Source of the DNA: Acidovorax sp. NCPPB 3576
GTDB lineage: Bacteria; Pseudomonadota; Gammaproteobacteria; Burkholderiales; Burkholderiaceae_C
Assembly (NCBI RefSeq): GCF_028473605.1
Contig: NZ_CP097267.1
Coordinates: 4,952,501 to 5,016,500 of the forward strand
Length of the DNA: 64,000 bases
Direction: 5' to 3'
Positions 45,654 through 53,968 of the stretch are shown in pieces. Below the pieces are notes generated by a model. The model was not told the origin of the DNA. It did no database searches and saw nothing but the letters and a program-made list of their open reading frames with translations. The number at the start of each line of letters is the position of its first letter. Position 1 is the stretch's first letter. The position numbers and the translations under genes were made by a program.

Positions 45654-46667
45654 ATGAAACGTCGTTCATGGTGCGCGCTCTTCATGGCGCTCGGGTCCTT
45701 CGCGCTGCCCGGCGGGGTGTCGGCGCAGACGCGCTGGACGCTCGCCACGGGCTACCTGCCCGAGGTGTTCCACACCGTCAATCTGCAGCAGTTCGCCAAG
45801 GACGTGAACGAGCGCACGAAAGGCGCGCTGGTGATCGACGTGCGCCCCGACAACAGCGTGGCCAAGCTGTCCGAGATCGCGGGCCAGGTGCGCGCCGGCA
45901 AGATCGCGGCCGGCGAGGTGCTGCTCAGCTCTCTGGCGGCCGACACCAAGCTGGCCGGAGCCGACGCCATTCCCTTCATCGTCGATACCTACGACGACGC
46001 GCTGAGGCTGTGGAAGGCGCAGCGCCCCGTGCTGCAGGAGGCGCTGGACCGGCAGGGGCTGGTGCCGCTGTACGCCGTGCCCTGGCCCGCCCAGGGGCTG
46101 TTCACCACGCGGTCCATCCGCCACGTGAGCGACCTGCGCGGCGCCAAGATGCGCAGCTACAGCCCCAGCACCGTGCGCATCGCCCAGCTGATGGGCGCCA
46201 CGCCGGTGGACGTGCCCGCCAAGGGCATCAACCAGGCGGTGCTGGACCGGCAGATCGACACGCTCTTCACCTCGCCCGTCACGGGCGTGGAGAACAAGGT
46301 GTGGGATCTGCCCATCAAATACTTCTACAACGTGCATGCCTGGTATCCCAAGAACCTCGTGCTGGTGAACAAGGCCCAGTGGCTGGCCCTGCCCGAAGGC
46401 ACGCGCAAGATCGTCGAGGAGGCCGCCGCCCAGGCCCAGGTGCGGGGGTGGAACGCCAGCAGCGCCGCATCCACCGCGTCCATCGCCGAGCTGGCGCGCA
46501 ACGGCATCAAGTTGGAGACGCCCGACTTCGAATTGCGCCGGGAACTGCGGCGCCTGGGCGAGCAGTTCTCGCTCGAATACATCCGCGACACCGGCGCGGA
46601 CGGCAACCGCATGATGATTCCGTACTTCTCCGGCGAGAATGCCGCTGCCGCCCCCAAGGCCCAGTGA
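45654..46667 (+). CDS. TRAP transporter substrate-binding protein (DctP family)
   Basis: The protein has 337 residues. Signal peptide ending GVSAQ; DctP features include VLLSSLAADTKLAGADAIPF, a LRGAKMRSYSP ligand-binding segment and DTLFTSPVTGVENKVWD. The start at 45654 has GGAG upstream. No DctQ/DctM membrane subunits are nearby, so it is an orphan binding protein or works with a remote transporter. The ligand is probably a carboxylate, by family. Confidence 0.85.
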   Translation: MKRRSWCALFMALGSFALPGGVSAQTRWTLATGYLPEVFHTVNLQQFAKDVNERTKGALVIDVRPDNSVAKLSEIAGQVRAGKIAAGEVLLSSLAADTKLAGADAIPFIVDTYDDALRLWKAQRPVLQEALDRQGLVPLYAVPWPAQGLFTTRSIRHVSDLRGAKMRSYSPSTVRIAQLMGATPVDVPAKGINQAVLDRQIDTLFTSPVTGVENKVWDLPIKYFYNVHAWYPKNLVLVNKAQWLALPEGTRKIVEEAAAQAQVRGWNASSAASTASIAELARNGIKLETPDFELRRELRRLGEQFSLEYIRDTGADGNRMMIPYFSGENAAAAPKAQ

Positions 46668-46692
46668 ACGCTGCAACGGCGCGGCGGCGCCC

Positions 46693-46716
46693 GATCAATT
46701 GATCGATTGATCGATC
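46693..46716. repeat. Cluster of four GATC sites in near-palindrome
   Basis: GATCAATTGATC is followed by GATTGATCGATC, immediately upstream of the glutathione peroxidase gene. It may be a regulatory palindrome or a chance tandem. Confidence 0.4.
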
Positions 46717-46749
46717 CTCCATCCACCTCGCTTTCCAGGGATGCCCGCC

Positions 46750-47235
46750 ATGACCAGCGCCTACGACTTCCAAGCCCGGCAGATGAACGGCCAGACTGTG
46801 CCCCTGCGCAAGTACGAGGGGCAGCTGCTGCTCATCGTCAACACGGCCAGCGCCTGCGGCTTCACGCCGCAGTTCGCGGGGCTGGAGGCCCTGCACCAGC
46901 AATACGGCCGCCAGGGGCTGGCCGTGCTCGGGTTTCCATGCAACCAGTTCGGCCGCCAGGACCCGGGCAGCAACGACGAGATCGCCAGCTTCTGCCAGCT
47001 CAACTACGGCGTGAGCTTCCCGATGATGGCCAAGATCGACGTGAACGGCGCCGACGCCGACCCGCTGTACCGCTGGCTCAAGGCCGAAGCGCCGGGCCTG
47101 CTGGGCACGAAGGCGATCAAGTGGAACTTCACCAAGTTCCTCATCGGCCGGGACGGGCAGGTGCTGCGGCGCTACGGCCCGCGGGACACGCCGCAGTCGA
47201 TGCAGGGCGACATCGAGGCGGCCCTCAAGGGGTGA
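46750..47235 (+). CDS. Glutathione peroxidase family protein
   Basis: This 161-residue protein has the Cys-type peroxidase triad: Cys36 (NTASACGFTPQ), Gln and neighbours in GFPCNQFG, and Trp in KWNFTKF. The second conserved Cys of the FPCNQFG motif suggests use of thioredoxin. Start 46750 (MTSAYDF) is preferred over 46741 because AGGG is then 9 nt upstream. Role: peroxide detoxification. Confidence 0.92.
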   Translation: MTSAYDFQARQMNGQTVPLRKYEGQLLLIVNTASACGFTPQFAGLEALHQQYGRQGLAVLGFPCNQFGRQDPGSNDEIASFCQLNYGVSFPMMAKIDVNGADADPLYRWLKAEAPGLLGTKAIKWNFTKFLIGRDGQVLRRYGPRDTPQSMQGDIEAALKG

Positions 47236-47283
47236 GCATGGCTGCCGTGCGGCCGAGGCGCCCGAAGGCCTTCGCCGCCGGCC

Positions 47284-47883
47284 TCATGCCGTGGCTTGCG
47301 GGGCCGTTGCCTTTTCCAGATCGATGACCGCCATCGGCACCTTCTTGTGGGCGAGATAGTCCCATTTCAGGTACAGCAGTTCTCCGCCGTCCGGCTGCGC
47401 CACCCTTCCGTAGAAGGCGGGGCGCGGCGCTTTGGCATTGGTCACGATGAACTGCGCCGCCCGGATCAGGTCTTCCGTTTTGATGACCGCCGCTGCACGA
47501 AGGCTTCCGCCTTCGCCAGTCAGGAACGCCTGGACCGTCAGGTGCGCAAACACATAGCCCTCTTGCCGGGCACTGAGCGCCATCAGCCGCTTTTGGTATT
47601 CGGTCTCCGCGCCGCAGGGGCGCGAATAGCGGATGGCGAAGCTGCGGTGGTTTTCCCCGGCCCACTGCACCCGGCTCGCCAGGCCGCGAAGCGCCCCGGG
47701 CTGGCGCAGGATTTGCCAGGCATCGATGCCTGCCAGCAAATCCAGTTCGTCCTTGAAATCCCGCGACGCACGGCCTTCGGCCGGCCGGATCTTGCCGCCC
47801 CCCACCAACGGGTAATGCTGAATCGCGGGCCACACGGTATTGGCGAAGTCCGCCGCGCTGGCTGATAAGTTTTGGAGCAACAT
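47284..47883 (-). CDS. Hypothetical protein
   Basis: A 199-residue soluble protein (MLLQNLSASAADFANTVW), with no signal peptide or membrane segment and no motif I recognise. It contains FYGRVAQPDGGELLYLKWDY near the C-terminus. It lies 70 bp downstream of the candidate effector-partner pair on the same strand and may be part of the same accessory segment. Confidence 0.6.
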   Translation of the reverse strand: MLLQNLSASAADFANTVWPAIQHYPLVGGGKIRPAEGRASRDFKDELDLLAGIDAWQILRQPGALRGLASRVQWAGENHRSFAIRYSRPCGAETEYQKRLMALSARQEGYVFAHLTVQAFLTGEGGSLRAAAVIKTEDLIRAAQFIVTNAKAPRPAFYGRVAQPDGGELLYLKWDYLAHKKVPMAVIDLEKATAPQATA

Positions 47884-47953
47884 GATTCCCTTCGGGTGGA
47901 ATCTTAGCCCCCGAAGGCGGACCCGTCGGTTCCACCCACTCCCTGTTACCGCC

Positions 47954-48424
47954 TCAGCGCCCCTGCGGCTGCGGATCGCCCCGCACCACGAAGTGCCTTG
48001 AAAACCCCAGCGCCCGCGTGACGCCCCGCGGCTCGGACACGAACGGCACGCGAAAGCCCGGATGGGGCAGAACCTCGGCGCTCCAGTCGGTGTCCCCGAT
48101 GAAGCGAAACCGCACGGTGCGCTCGCCCTCCGGGCCGATCAGCGAAAAGCTGCCCGTGGTGTAGGCCCCGCCGAGGGTGGCCGCATCCAGCGGTTGCCAC
48201 TGGCCATCGAACAGCGTGATGTGCAGCAGGTCTTCCTGTGGGACGTCGTCGGTCGTGAAGAGCAGGTACAGGCCCCGGCATTCGAAGGCGGCCTCCAGCA
48301 CCAGCCCGTCCACGCGGGCCTGCAAGGGCCGGCCGTCCTGCACGACGCGGCTTTGCATCGGGGCCTCGCCGCCTTCGGCAGGCAGGGGGGCCAGGGCGAT
48401 TTCAGCGGGGGTGAGGGTGCGCAT
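47954..48424 (-). CDS. Hypothetical protein, candidate immunity partner of the upstream glycine-zipper protein
   Basis: A 156-residue soluble, beta-rich-looking protein (LHITLFDGQWQPLDAATLGG, then TVRFRFIGDTDWSAEVLPHP). It starts 14 nt after the upstream glycine-zipper gene, so the two are co-transcribed. The immunity role is inferred only from this effector-first, partner-second arrangement. No family is recognised. Confidence 0.55.
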   Translation of the reverse strand: MRTLTPAEIALAPLPAEGGEAPMQSRVVQDGRPLQARVDGLVLEAAFECRGLYLLFTTDDVPQEDLLHITLFDGQWQPLDAATLGGAYTTGSFSLIGPEGERTVRFRFIGDTDWSAEVLPHPGFRVPFVSEPRGVTRALGFSRHFVVRGDPQPQGR

Positions 48425-48438
48425 CGCAGGCCCGCCGC

Positions 48439-49143
48439 TCACCACAGAAAGTCCACGCCGAAGGCCGCCAGCGCGCCGCCCACGAACGCCCCGACGGTCA
48501 CGCACACCGGCGCGCCGGGTCCGCAGGCAAGGCCCGCCAGCGCGCCCCCCGCGATGCCGCCGCCGATCCCCGCCCCGGTCACGGCGATTTCCCTGCCCGC
48601 CGCGGCGCTCTTGTCGGTGGCCGTCGCCACGTTATAGACCGACAGGGCAATGGAGAGGACGATCAGGCCCCGGCCCGCGCGTGACAGGCCGCGCATGGTC
48701 TGCGTGACCTTCGGGTTGGATCGGCCGGCGGACTGGACGATCTCGCCATACACCGCGTTCTGCTGCGCCGCCGTGAGCCGGTCGAACTGCACGGTGGGCC
48801 CGTGGATCTGCTGGGCCTTGCGGGCGATGAGCTCGTTGAGCGTCTTGCCCTCGGCTTTCAGGCTCTGCGCCATGGCGCGCCCCACCGGCGTGCTGCGCCC
48901 GCGGATGATCTCCATGATGGTGTTGCGCGCCACCTGGGCCTGCTCGGCCGCCTGGGCCCAGGTGATGCGGCCGCTCATCGCCTCGAACTGCAGGTCGTTG
49001 GCCATGGCCTGGATCTGCCGGGTGTAGGCCAGCCGGGCCGAGGCGTCCAGCGAGAGGTGGGCTCCGGCGTTGGCCACCTCGGCCTTCAAGGCCTGGATGG
49101 CCGAGTCGAAGGCGGCGCGGTCTTTCGGATCGTCGTTCTGCAT
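48439..49143 (-). CDS. Glycine-zipper membrane-active protein, candidate pore-forming antibacterial effector
   Basis: The protein has 234 residues. The N-terminal ~130 residues are helical and hydrophilic with an RNTIMEIIRGRSTPVGRAM segment. Then come a hydrophobic stretch (GLIVLSIALSVYNVATA) and a C-terminal glycine zipper (GAGIGGGIAGGALAGLACG, then VGAFVGGALAAFG). There is no signal peptide. Similar hydrophobic plus Gly-zipper C-termini occur in type VI secretion and polymorphic-toxin effectors that depolarise membranes. No vgrG, hcp or PAAR gene is in the window, so the delivery route is unknown. It could instead be a benign membrane-associated protein. Confidence 0.55.
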   Translation of the reverse strand: MQNDDPKDRAAFDSAIQALKAEVANAGAHLSLDASARLAYTRQIQAMANDLQFEAMSGRITWAQAAEQAQVARNTIMEIIRGRSTPVGRAMAQSLKAEGKTLNELIARKAQQIHGPTVQFDRLTAAQQNAVYGEIVQSAGRSNPKVTQTMRGLSRAGRGLIVLSIALSVYNVATATDKSAAAGREIAVTGAGIGGGIAGGALAGLACGPGAPVCVTVGAFVGGALAAFGVDFLW

Positions 49144-49440
49144 GGGTGTGTCTCCTCTTCCAGATGGGAAACGGCGCTTTTTTTCATGCCGGTCGTGCGG
49201 ACTCGCGGCGAGGCGCTGGGGCCTGGTTCTTGTGCACCGGTGCTTGGGATCAGCACGTGCCGAAATTAACCGCCATGGCGGACATCGGGCGAAACCATCG
49301 GTCAAATAAGTTTCAATACGTATGAAAGTGCTTGCCGCGAAAACCGCTGGCAGACCGCGTTCGCGTGCCATGTCCCGGATGGTGTGCTGCGCCCACTTCC
49401 GTTCCCCACCTTGTGGGGGTTGGCCCAGGCCGCAGCGGCG
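49144..49440. other. Intergenic region upstream of the candidate effector
   Basis: I see no gene here. A locally AT-rich patch at 49262-49330 (GGTCAAATAAGTTTCAATACG) stands out from the GC-rich flanks and could hold the promoter of the minus-strand pair. Confidence 0.35.
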
Positions 49441-50086
49441 TCCACGGCCGAGCCAGACCCCGGCATGTGGCTTTCGATGACGCGCTGAACGGCCAGCCCG
49501 GCCTCAGCCTGCAGACCGATACGCCACTGGGGCGCACCATGATCGTGTCCTACCTGGGCTACCGGGCGAATGGCTCGGCCCTGTTTCTGCAGGCCAGCGG
49601 CGTGCGCAATGCCAACGACACGGCGTTCACTGCGACCTTGCAGGAGTTTCGCAACGGCAAGTCGATCGCCGGTGGGGCCGGCAATGGCGAGTTGGCCGCC
49701 CCCTGGGCGACATCCGGCTCGCCTTCGATTCACCGACCTCCGGCACCGTGACGCAGCCGGGCGATGTGACGCGCCGTGCGTTTCGACAAGGCCTTCGACG
49801 CCCGCGTCTATCCCGTCTGGTTCAGCAGCGGAACAGCAACGAGTCTCGACATCGTCGCGCGCAACACGTGTTCCGCATGGCCACGAGAACCGCCGACCTG
49901 GGGACGCTGTGCGAGTACCGGGGCACCTACCGCCTGACCGGCGAAGGCCTGGCCTTCGAAGGCACGCGCACCTGTACCAGTTCCAGCGGCACGACGGTCG
50001 AACCGTACCTTGCCGAACAGTTCACCGTGGACCGCAACGGCCTGCTGCGCGGGACGATGCGCGAGAGCACGGGCAGGTTCCTGTAG
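49441..50086 (+). pseudogene. Decayed exported beta-rich protein gene
   Basis: Coding-like sequence is split over frames. One frame reads AEPDPGMW; another continues FDDALNGQPGLSLQTD, then IVSYLGYRANGSALFLQASG and TLQEFRNGKSIAGG. After about 49700 it shifts again to GDIRLAFDSPTSGTV. A last open part (to 50086) contains GTYRLTGEGLAFEGT. The order matches a Comamonadaceae family with W-NP-EPGRG repeats and a C-terminal lipocalin-like part, as I recall it. At least two frameshifts and no start make it a pseudogene. Confidence 0.6.
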
Positions 50087-50176
50087 GTGGGCCGTTGCGG
50101 AACCAGCGATTGCTGCGCGGGCCCGGGGCTGGACCTGCCTCGCCGAAGGCCGTGGCGACGGTCGCCTTTCTTGTCG

Positions 50177-50234
50177 AAAAAGGCCCCTGGCGCATATTCT
50201 TCTAGGGCGTATTGCTATAAATATAATAGCAAAC
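50177..50234 (+). repeat. Dispersed hairpin repeat, copy F (full length)
   Basis: AAAAAGGCCCCTGGCGCATAT is followed by TCTTCTAGGGCGTATTGC and TATAAATATAATAGCAAA. The stem TTGCTAT/ATAGCAA is perfect. Together with copies B and C it defines the element: a CC(A/T)-A-run and CTCCAGCGCAAT, then CTAGGGC-TAT and the hairpin. It directly follows the decayed gene; the rest of 50087-50400 shows nothing else. Confidence 0.78.
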
Positions 50235-50400
50235 GGCCTGGGACTGGATGGCCTTCGGACACCGGGCCACCTTTTACTTCCGGGGCCGCGGATGGCATCG
50301 GCATCGCATGGCCGGCGATCCGTTTTTCCGGAGAGGGCTGGCCGGCATTTCCAACGCTGGCCCGGTGCAGGCCGCAGGCGCTCTTTCTGCCTGCGGCCGA

Positions 50401-51105
50401 TCAGCCGCCGCCGGGCCCGGCGCCCGGCAGGCGCCACACATGGCGCAGCATGTCGGCCAGCGAGCGGCCGGGCTCCACCATGAAGCGCTCGCCCAGCACG
50501 TCGAGCGAGACGATCCGGTCCACGCGAAAGCCGCGGAAGTCGCTGCGCAGCTCGCACCAGGTGGACAGCGTCCAGACCTTGCCCCAGTAAAAGCACCCCA
50601 GCGGCCGCACGCGGCGCTCGCTGGGGCGCCCCTGTTCGTCGGCATAGTGCAGCCGCACCACGTGGCGGGACTGCACGGCCTCGCGCAGCGGGCGCAACAG
50701 GGCCTGGGTGCGCGGGTCCACCGCCACGGCCGGGGCATAGAGCTCCTGCGCCTCGGCGGCCGCACGCGCCGCGGGCGGCAGCACCGAGAGGATCTTGCCC
50801 AGGGCGCTTTCCACCTCGCCGGCCAGGCCGGTGTCCAGCCAGGACTGCGCCAGCCGGGCGGCGGCGACCAGCGCGTTGGCCTCGCCCTGGCTGAACATGA
50901 GCGGCGGCAAATCGAAGCCTGCGCCCAGTCGGTAGCCCACGCCGGCCTCGCCTTCGATGGGCACGCCCTGGTGCTGCAGGTCGGCCACGTCGCGGTAGAT
51001 GGTGCGCGCCGAGACCTCCAGCCGCCTGGCCAGGAAGTCGGCCGTGGACAGGCGCCGGCCCCGGATGAGCTGGACGATCTGGAACAGGCGGTCGGCGCGG
51101 CGCAT
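50401..51105 (-). CDS. YafY-type HTH/WYL transcriptional regulator
   Basis: A 234-residue protein with an N-terminal winged HTH (RRADRLFQIVQLIRGRRLST, then EVSARTIYRDVADLQ) and a WYL ligand-binding domain (VVRLHYADEQGRPSERRVRP). The start at 51105 gives the standard N-terminus of the family. The VOC protein gene lies 56 bp upstream on the same strand, a common pairing, so it may regulate that gene. Confidence 0.87.
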   Translation of the reverse strand: MRRADRLFQIVQLIRGRRLSTADFLARRLEVSARTIYRDVADLQHQGVPIEGEAGVGYRLGAGFDLPPLMFSQGEANALVAAARLAQSWLDTGLAGEVESALGKILSVLPPAARAAAEAQELYAPAVAVDPRTQALLRPLREAVQSRHVVRLHYADEQGRPSERRVRPLGCFYWGKVWTLSTWCELRSDFRGFRVDRIVSLDVLGERFMVEPGRSLADMLRHVWRLPGAGPGGG

Positions 51106-51161
51106 GGGGGAGGGAATGGGGCGGTATCGGGTCTTCGGCGGGAGATTTTGCCCCGGCCTTT

Positions 51162-51563
51162 TCAGCGCGCCATGGCGTGCAGGCCGACGGTGTTGCCTTC
51201 GGTGTCGTACAGGTGCGCGATGAAGCCGATGCCGTGCGGAAGCTCGATGCACGCATCGATCACGCGCCCGCCAGCGGAGGCAACGCGCTCGACGGCGGCG
51301 TCCAGGCCCGGGGCGCAGTCGAGGTAAACGCGTGTGCCGGCATCGGGCGCCACGCGGCGGCTCGGGCCTTCGATGAGGCAGCCGCCGGTGGCCGGCCGGT
51401 CGTAGGCGAAGACGGCCAGCGGATCGCCGCCGAGGGTCTGGCGCTGCATGGGCCGGCCCAGCACCTGTTCGTAGAAGGCCTGGGCGCGGCCGAGGTCGGT
51501 GCAGGGGATCTCGAACCAGCTGATGGCGGAAACGGAAGAAGTAGCGGCAGCAGAAGAGGTCAT
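51162..51563 (-). CDS. VOC-family (glyoxalase/bleomycin-resistance fold) protein
   Basis: This 133-residue protein has a VOC fold start (AISWFEIPCTDLGRAQAFYE) and end (FIAHLYDTEGNTVGLHA). It is a small metal-binding or lyase-like protein of unknown substrate, probably co-transcribed with the downstream YafY-type regulator. Confidence 0.87.
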   Translation of the reverse strand: MTSSAAATSSVSAISWFEIPCTDLGRAQAFYEQVLGRPMQRQTLGGDPLAVFAYDRPATGGCLIEGPSRRVAPDAGTRVYLDCAPGLDAAVERVASAGGRVIDACIELPHGIGFIAHLYDTEGNTVGLHAMAR

Positions 51564-51665
51564 GGCGGAAAAGTCCTTTCGGTCGTTGTTGCGAAGGACG
51601 CCATGGTGCGGGGGCCCTCCTGACAGCGTCGTGTCAGGAGGCTGCGCCGGCCGGGCCGCGCGGGC

Positions 51666-52607
51666 TCAGGCGGCGGGCTCGGCCGGGGGTTCGGACGGCG
51701 CGTCGGCGGCCGGTTCGGCCGCAGCCGAGACCGGCGCGGCGCGCAGCTGGCGCGCGCGGTGCAGCGAGCGTTCGGCCGTGCGCGGGTCCATGCCGTACAT
51801 GTCGGCGAACTGCGCCACCGTGCTGCCGCTGGCCTCGAAGGCACGCAGCAGCGCTTCGGCCTTGGCGTCGCGTTCGGCCACTTCGGCGAAGGCTTCGTCG
51901 AGCAGGGCATTGGCGGCCTCGTCGCGGCCCCGCACCAGCGCGTCGTACGCCTCGCGCGTGAGGCCCGAGGCCTCGTAGGCCTGCGCGATGCGGCGGCGCA
52001 GCTTGGCGGTCATGTCCTCGCCGTCGCGGGGCTTCCTGCGGCGAAACACTTCCAGCAGCGCGTGGTGCACGTGTTCGGGGGCCATGGCCTCCACGGCATG
52101 GCCCTGCAGGTCGTGGCGCTGGCGGCCTTCGGCCACCACCTGCAGGTAGCGCGTGGACCGGGTGTGGATGCCCAGCGCGAGCTTGAGCGCATCGCGCTCG
52201 AACAGGTCGGGGTGGGCGGCCTGCAGGTCCTGGAAGATGCCGCGCTTGAGCGGCAGGAACTGCGCGCCGAACAGGTGCGGGTACAGCGCGGCCAGTTGCT
52301 CCAGCGCCGGGTGCGTGCGGCGCGGGCCTTGCGGGCCGGCGCCCTTGTGGTTCTGGGGGGCGGCCTGCGCTACGGGCGCGGCGCCTTCGGCCACCGGGGC
52401 ACCGCCGGGCTTGCGGCGGTTGCGGCCACCGCGGCGCGAGGCGGGGCGGTCGGTGCGCGCAGCGCCCTCGTGCGGCCCTTCGCCTGCTTGCGGGCCATCG
52501 GCCGTGGGCGATGCAACGGCGGCAGCGGCGTCGGCCGCGGCCGGTGCGGTGGGGGCCGGCGCGGGGACGTTGTTCTGTTGTTCTTGTGCGGTCACGGAGT
52601 CGGTCAT
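51666..52607 (-). CDS. proQ: ProQ/FinO-domain RNA chaperone
   Basis: The protein has 313 residues. A low-complexity Ala/Pro-rich N-terminal tail with a basic patch (RRGGRNRRK) is followed by a ProQ/FinO domain (LYPHLFGAQFLPLKRGIFQD, then ALKLALGIHTRSTRYLQ). A C-terminal helical region with an HTH-like motif (VAQFADMYGMDPRTAERSL) ends in an acidic Ala/Pro tail. It binds structured RNAs and small RNAs. Longer than E. coli ProQ (232). Confidence 0.9.
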   Translation of the reverse strand: MTDSVTAQEQQNNVPAPAPTAPAAADAAAAVASPTADGPQAGEGPHEGAARTDRPASRRGGRNRRKPGGAPVAEGAAPVAQAAPQNHKGAGPQGPRRTHPALEQLAALYPHLFGAQFLPLKRGIFQDLQAAHPDLFERDALKLALGIHTRSTRYLQVVAEGRQRHDLQGHAVEAMAPEHVHHALLEVFRRRKPRDGEDMTAKLRRRIAQAYEASGLTREAYDALVRGRDEAANALLDEAFAEVAERDAKAEALLRAFEASGSTVAQFADMYGMDPRTAERSLHRARQLRAAPVSAAAEPAADAPSEPPAEPAA

Positions 52608-52685
52608 GGCAAAGGAAAACGCGGTTGGTGCGCGGCAGCGCGGCGGTCAAAACCCGCCATCATGCCAGCCTCGGGGCGAGCAGGG

Positions 52686-53945
52686 TCAGCGGGCGGCGGG
52701 CGACAGCGCCTCGTCGAGCGCTTCCACCCAGTGCCGCACCGGCAGCGGCGTGCCGCTTTGCAGGTGGGTGATGCAGCCGATGTTGGCCGACAGGATGGCC
52801 CCGGGCGGCGGCTCGCCGAACGCCTCGCCCAGCGCCGCGAGCTTGCGGTCGCGCAGCGGATAGGCCAGCTCCGGCTGCAGCACCGAGTAGGTGCCGGCCG
52901 AGCCGCAGCACAGGTGCGATTCGGTGCGCGCCACCCGCACCCGAAAGCCCAGCGCGCTCAGGTGCGTCTCGACGCCGCCGCGCAGCTTCTGGCCGTGCTG
53001 CAGGGTGCACGGCGGGTGGTAGGCGAACAGCGTGTCCGGCGGCACCACGCGGCCGCGCAGCGTGCCGGCCAGCCCGGCCAGCAGCTCGGGCAGCCACTCG
53101 GACAGGTCCTGCGTCAGCGCGCCGATGCGCGCGGCGCGCTCGGCATAGGCCGGATCGTCCCGCAGCAGGTGGCCGTAGTCCTTCACGGTGACGCCGCAGC
53201 CCGAGGCGTTCATGACGATGGCCTCGACACCGCCCTGCTCCACGAAGGGCCACCACGCATCGATGTTGGCGCGCATCTGCGCCTTGCCGCCCGCCTGGTC
53301 GTTCAGGTGGAACCGCACCGCGCCGCAGCAGCCGGCCTGCGGCGCGACGACGGTCTGGATGCCCGCCGCATCGAGCACGCGCGCCGTGGCGGCGTTGATG
53401 TTGGGCGCCATCGCGGGCTGCACGCAGCCGGCCAGCAAAAGCACCTTGCGCGCGTGTTCGCGGCCGGGCCACGCCCCGGCCGCGCGCGGCGCCGGCACCT
53501 TGGCGCGCAGGCCTTCGGGCAGCAGCCCTCGCACGGCCTGCCCCGCCTTCATGGCCGGGCCGAACAGCGGCGAAGGCAGGCCCTCCTTGAGCGCCCAGCG
53601 CACGGCACGCTCGCCCAGCGGGCGCGGCACTTTTTCGTCCACGATCTTGCGGCCGATGTCCACCAGGTGGCCGTACTGCACGCCGCTCGGGCAGGTGGTC
53701 TCGCAGTTGCGGCAGGTCAGGCAGCGGTCCAGGTGCAGCTGCGTCTTGCGCGTGGGCTGCTCGCCCTCCAGCACCTGCTTGATGAGGTAGATGCGCCCGC
53801 GCGGGCCGTCCAGCTCGTCGCCCAGCAACTGGTAGGTGGGACAGGTGGCGGTGCAAAAGCCGCAGTGCACGCACTTGCGCAGGATGGCTTCGGCCTCCTG
53901 CCCTTCGGGCGTGCCCAGGAATTCGGGAGCGAGCGTGGTTTGCAT
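52686..53945 (-). CDS. glcF: Glycolate oxidase iron-sulfur subunit
   Basis: The protein has 419 residues. Two 4Fe-4S clusters (CVHCGFCTATCP and CLTCRNCETTCP) near residues 25-85 are followed by two CCG domains (QAGCCGAVRF, ESHLCCGSAGTYSVLQ). It passes electrons from the glycolate dehydrogenase complex with GlcD and GlcE. Start at 53945 (MQTTLAP). A yoaK-type gene separates it from glcE. Confidence 0.93.
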   Translation of the reverse strand: MQTTLAPEFLGTPEGQEAEAILRKCVHCGFCTATCPTYQLLGDELDGPRGRIYLIKQVLEGEQPTRKTQLHLDRCLTCRNCETTCPSGVQYGHLVDIGRKIVDEKVPRPLGERAVRWALKEGLPSPLFGPAMKAGQAVRGLLPEGLRAKVPAPRAAGAWPGREHARKVLLLAGCVQPAMAPNINAATARVLDAAGIQTVVAPQAGCCGAVRFHLNDQAGGKAQMRANIDAWWPFVEQGGVEAIVMNASGCGVTVKDYGHLLRDDPAYAERAARIGALTQDLSEWLPELLAGLAGTLRGRVVPPDTLFAYHPPCTLQHGQKLRGGVETHLSALGFRVRVARTESHLCCGSAGTYSVLQPELAYPLRDRKLAALGEAFGEPPPGAILSANIGCITHLQSGTPLPVRHWVEALDEALSPAAR

Positions 53946-53968
53946 GGCGTGCCTCGGCGGTGGGGTGG

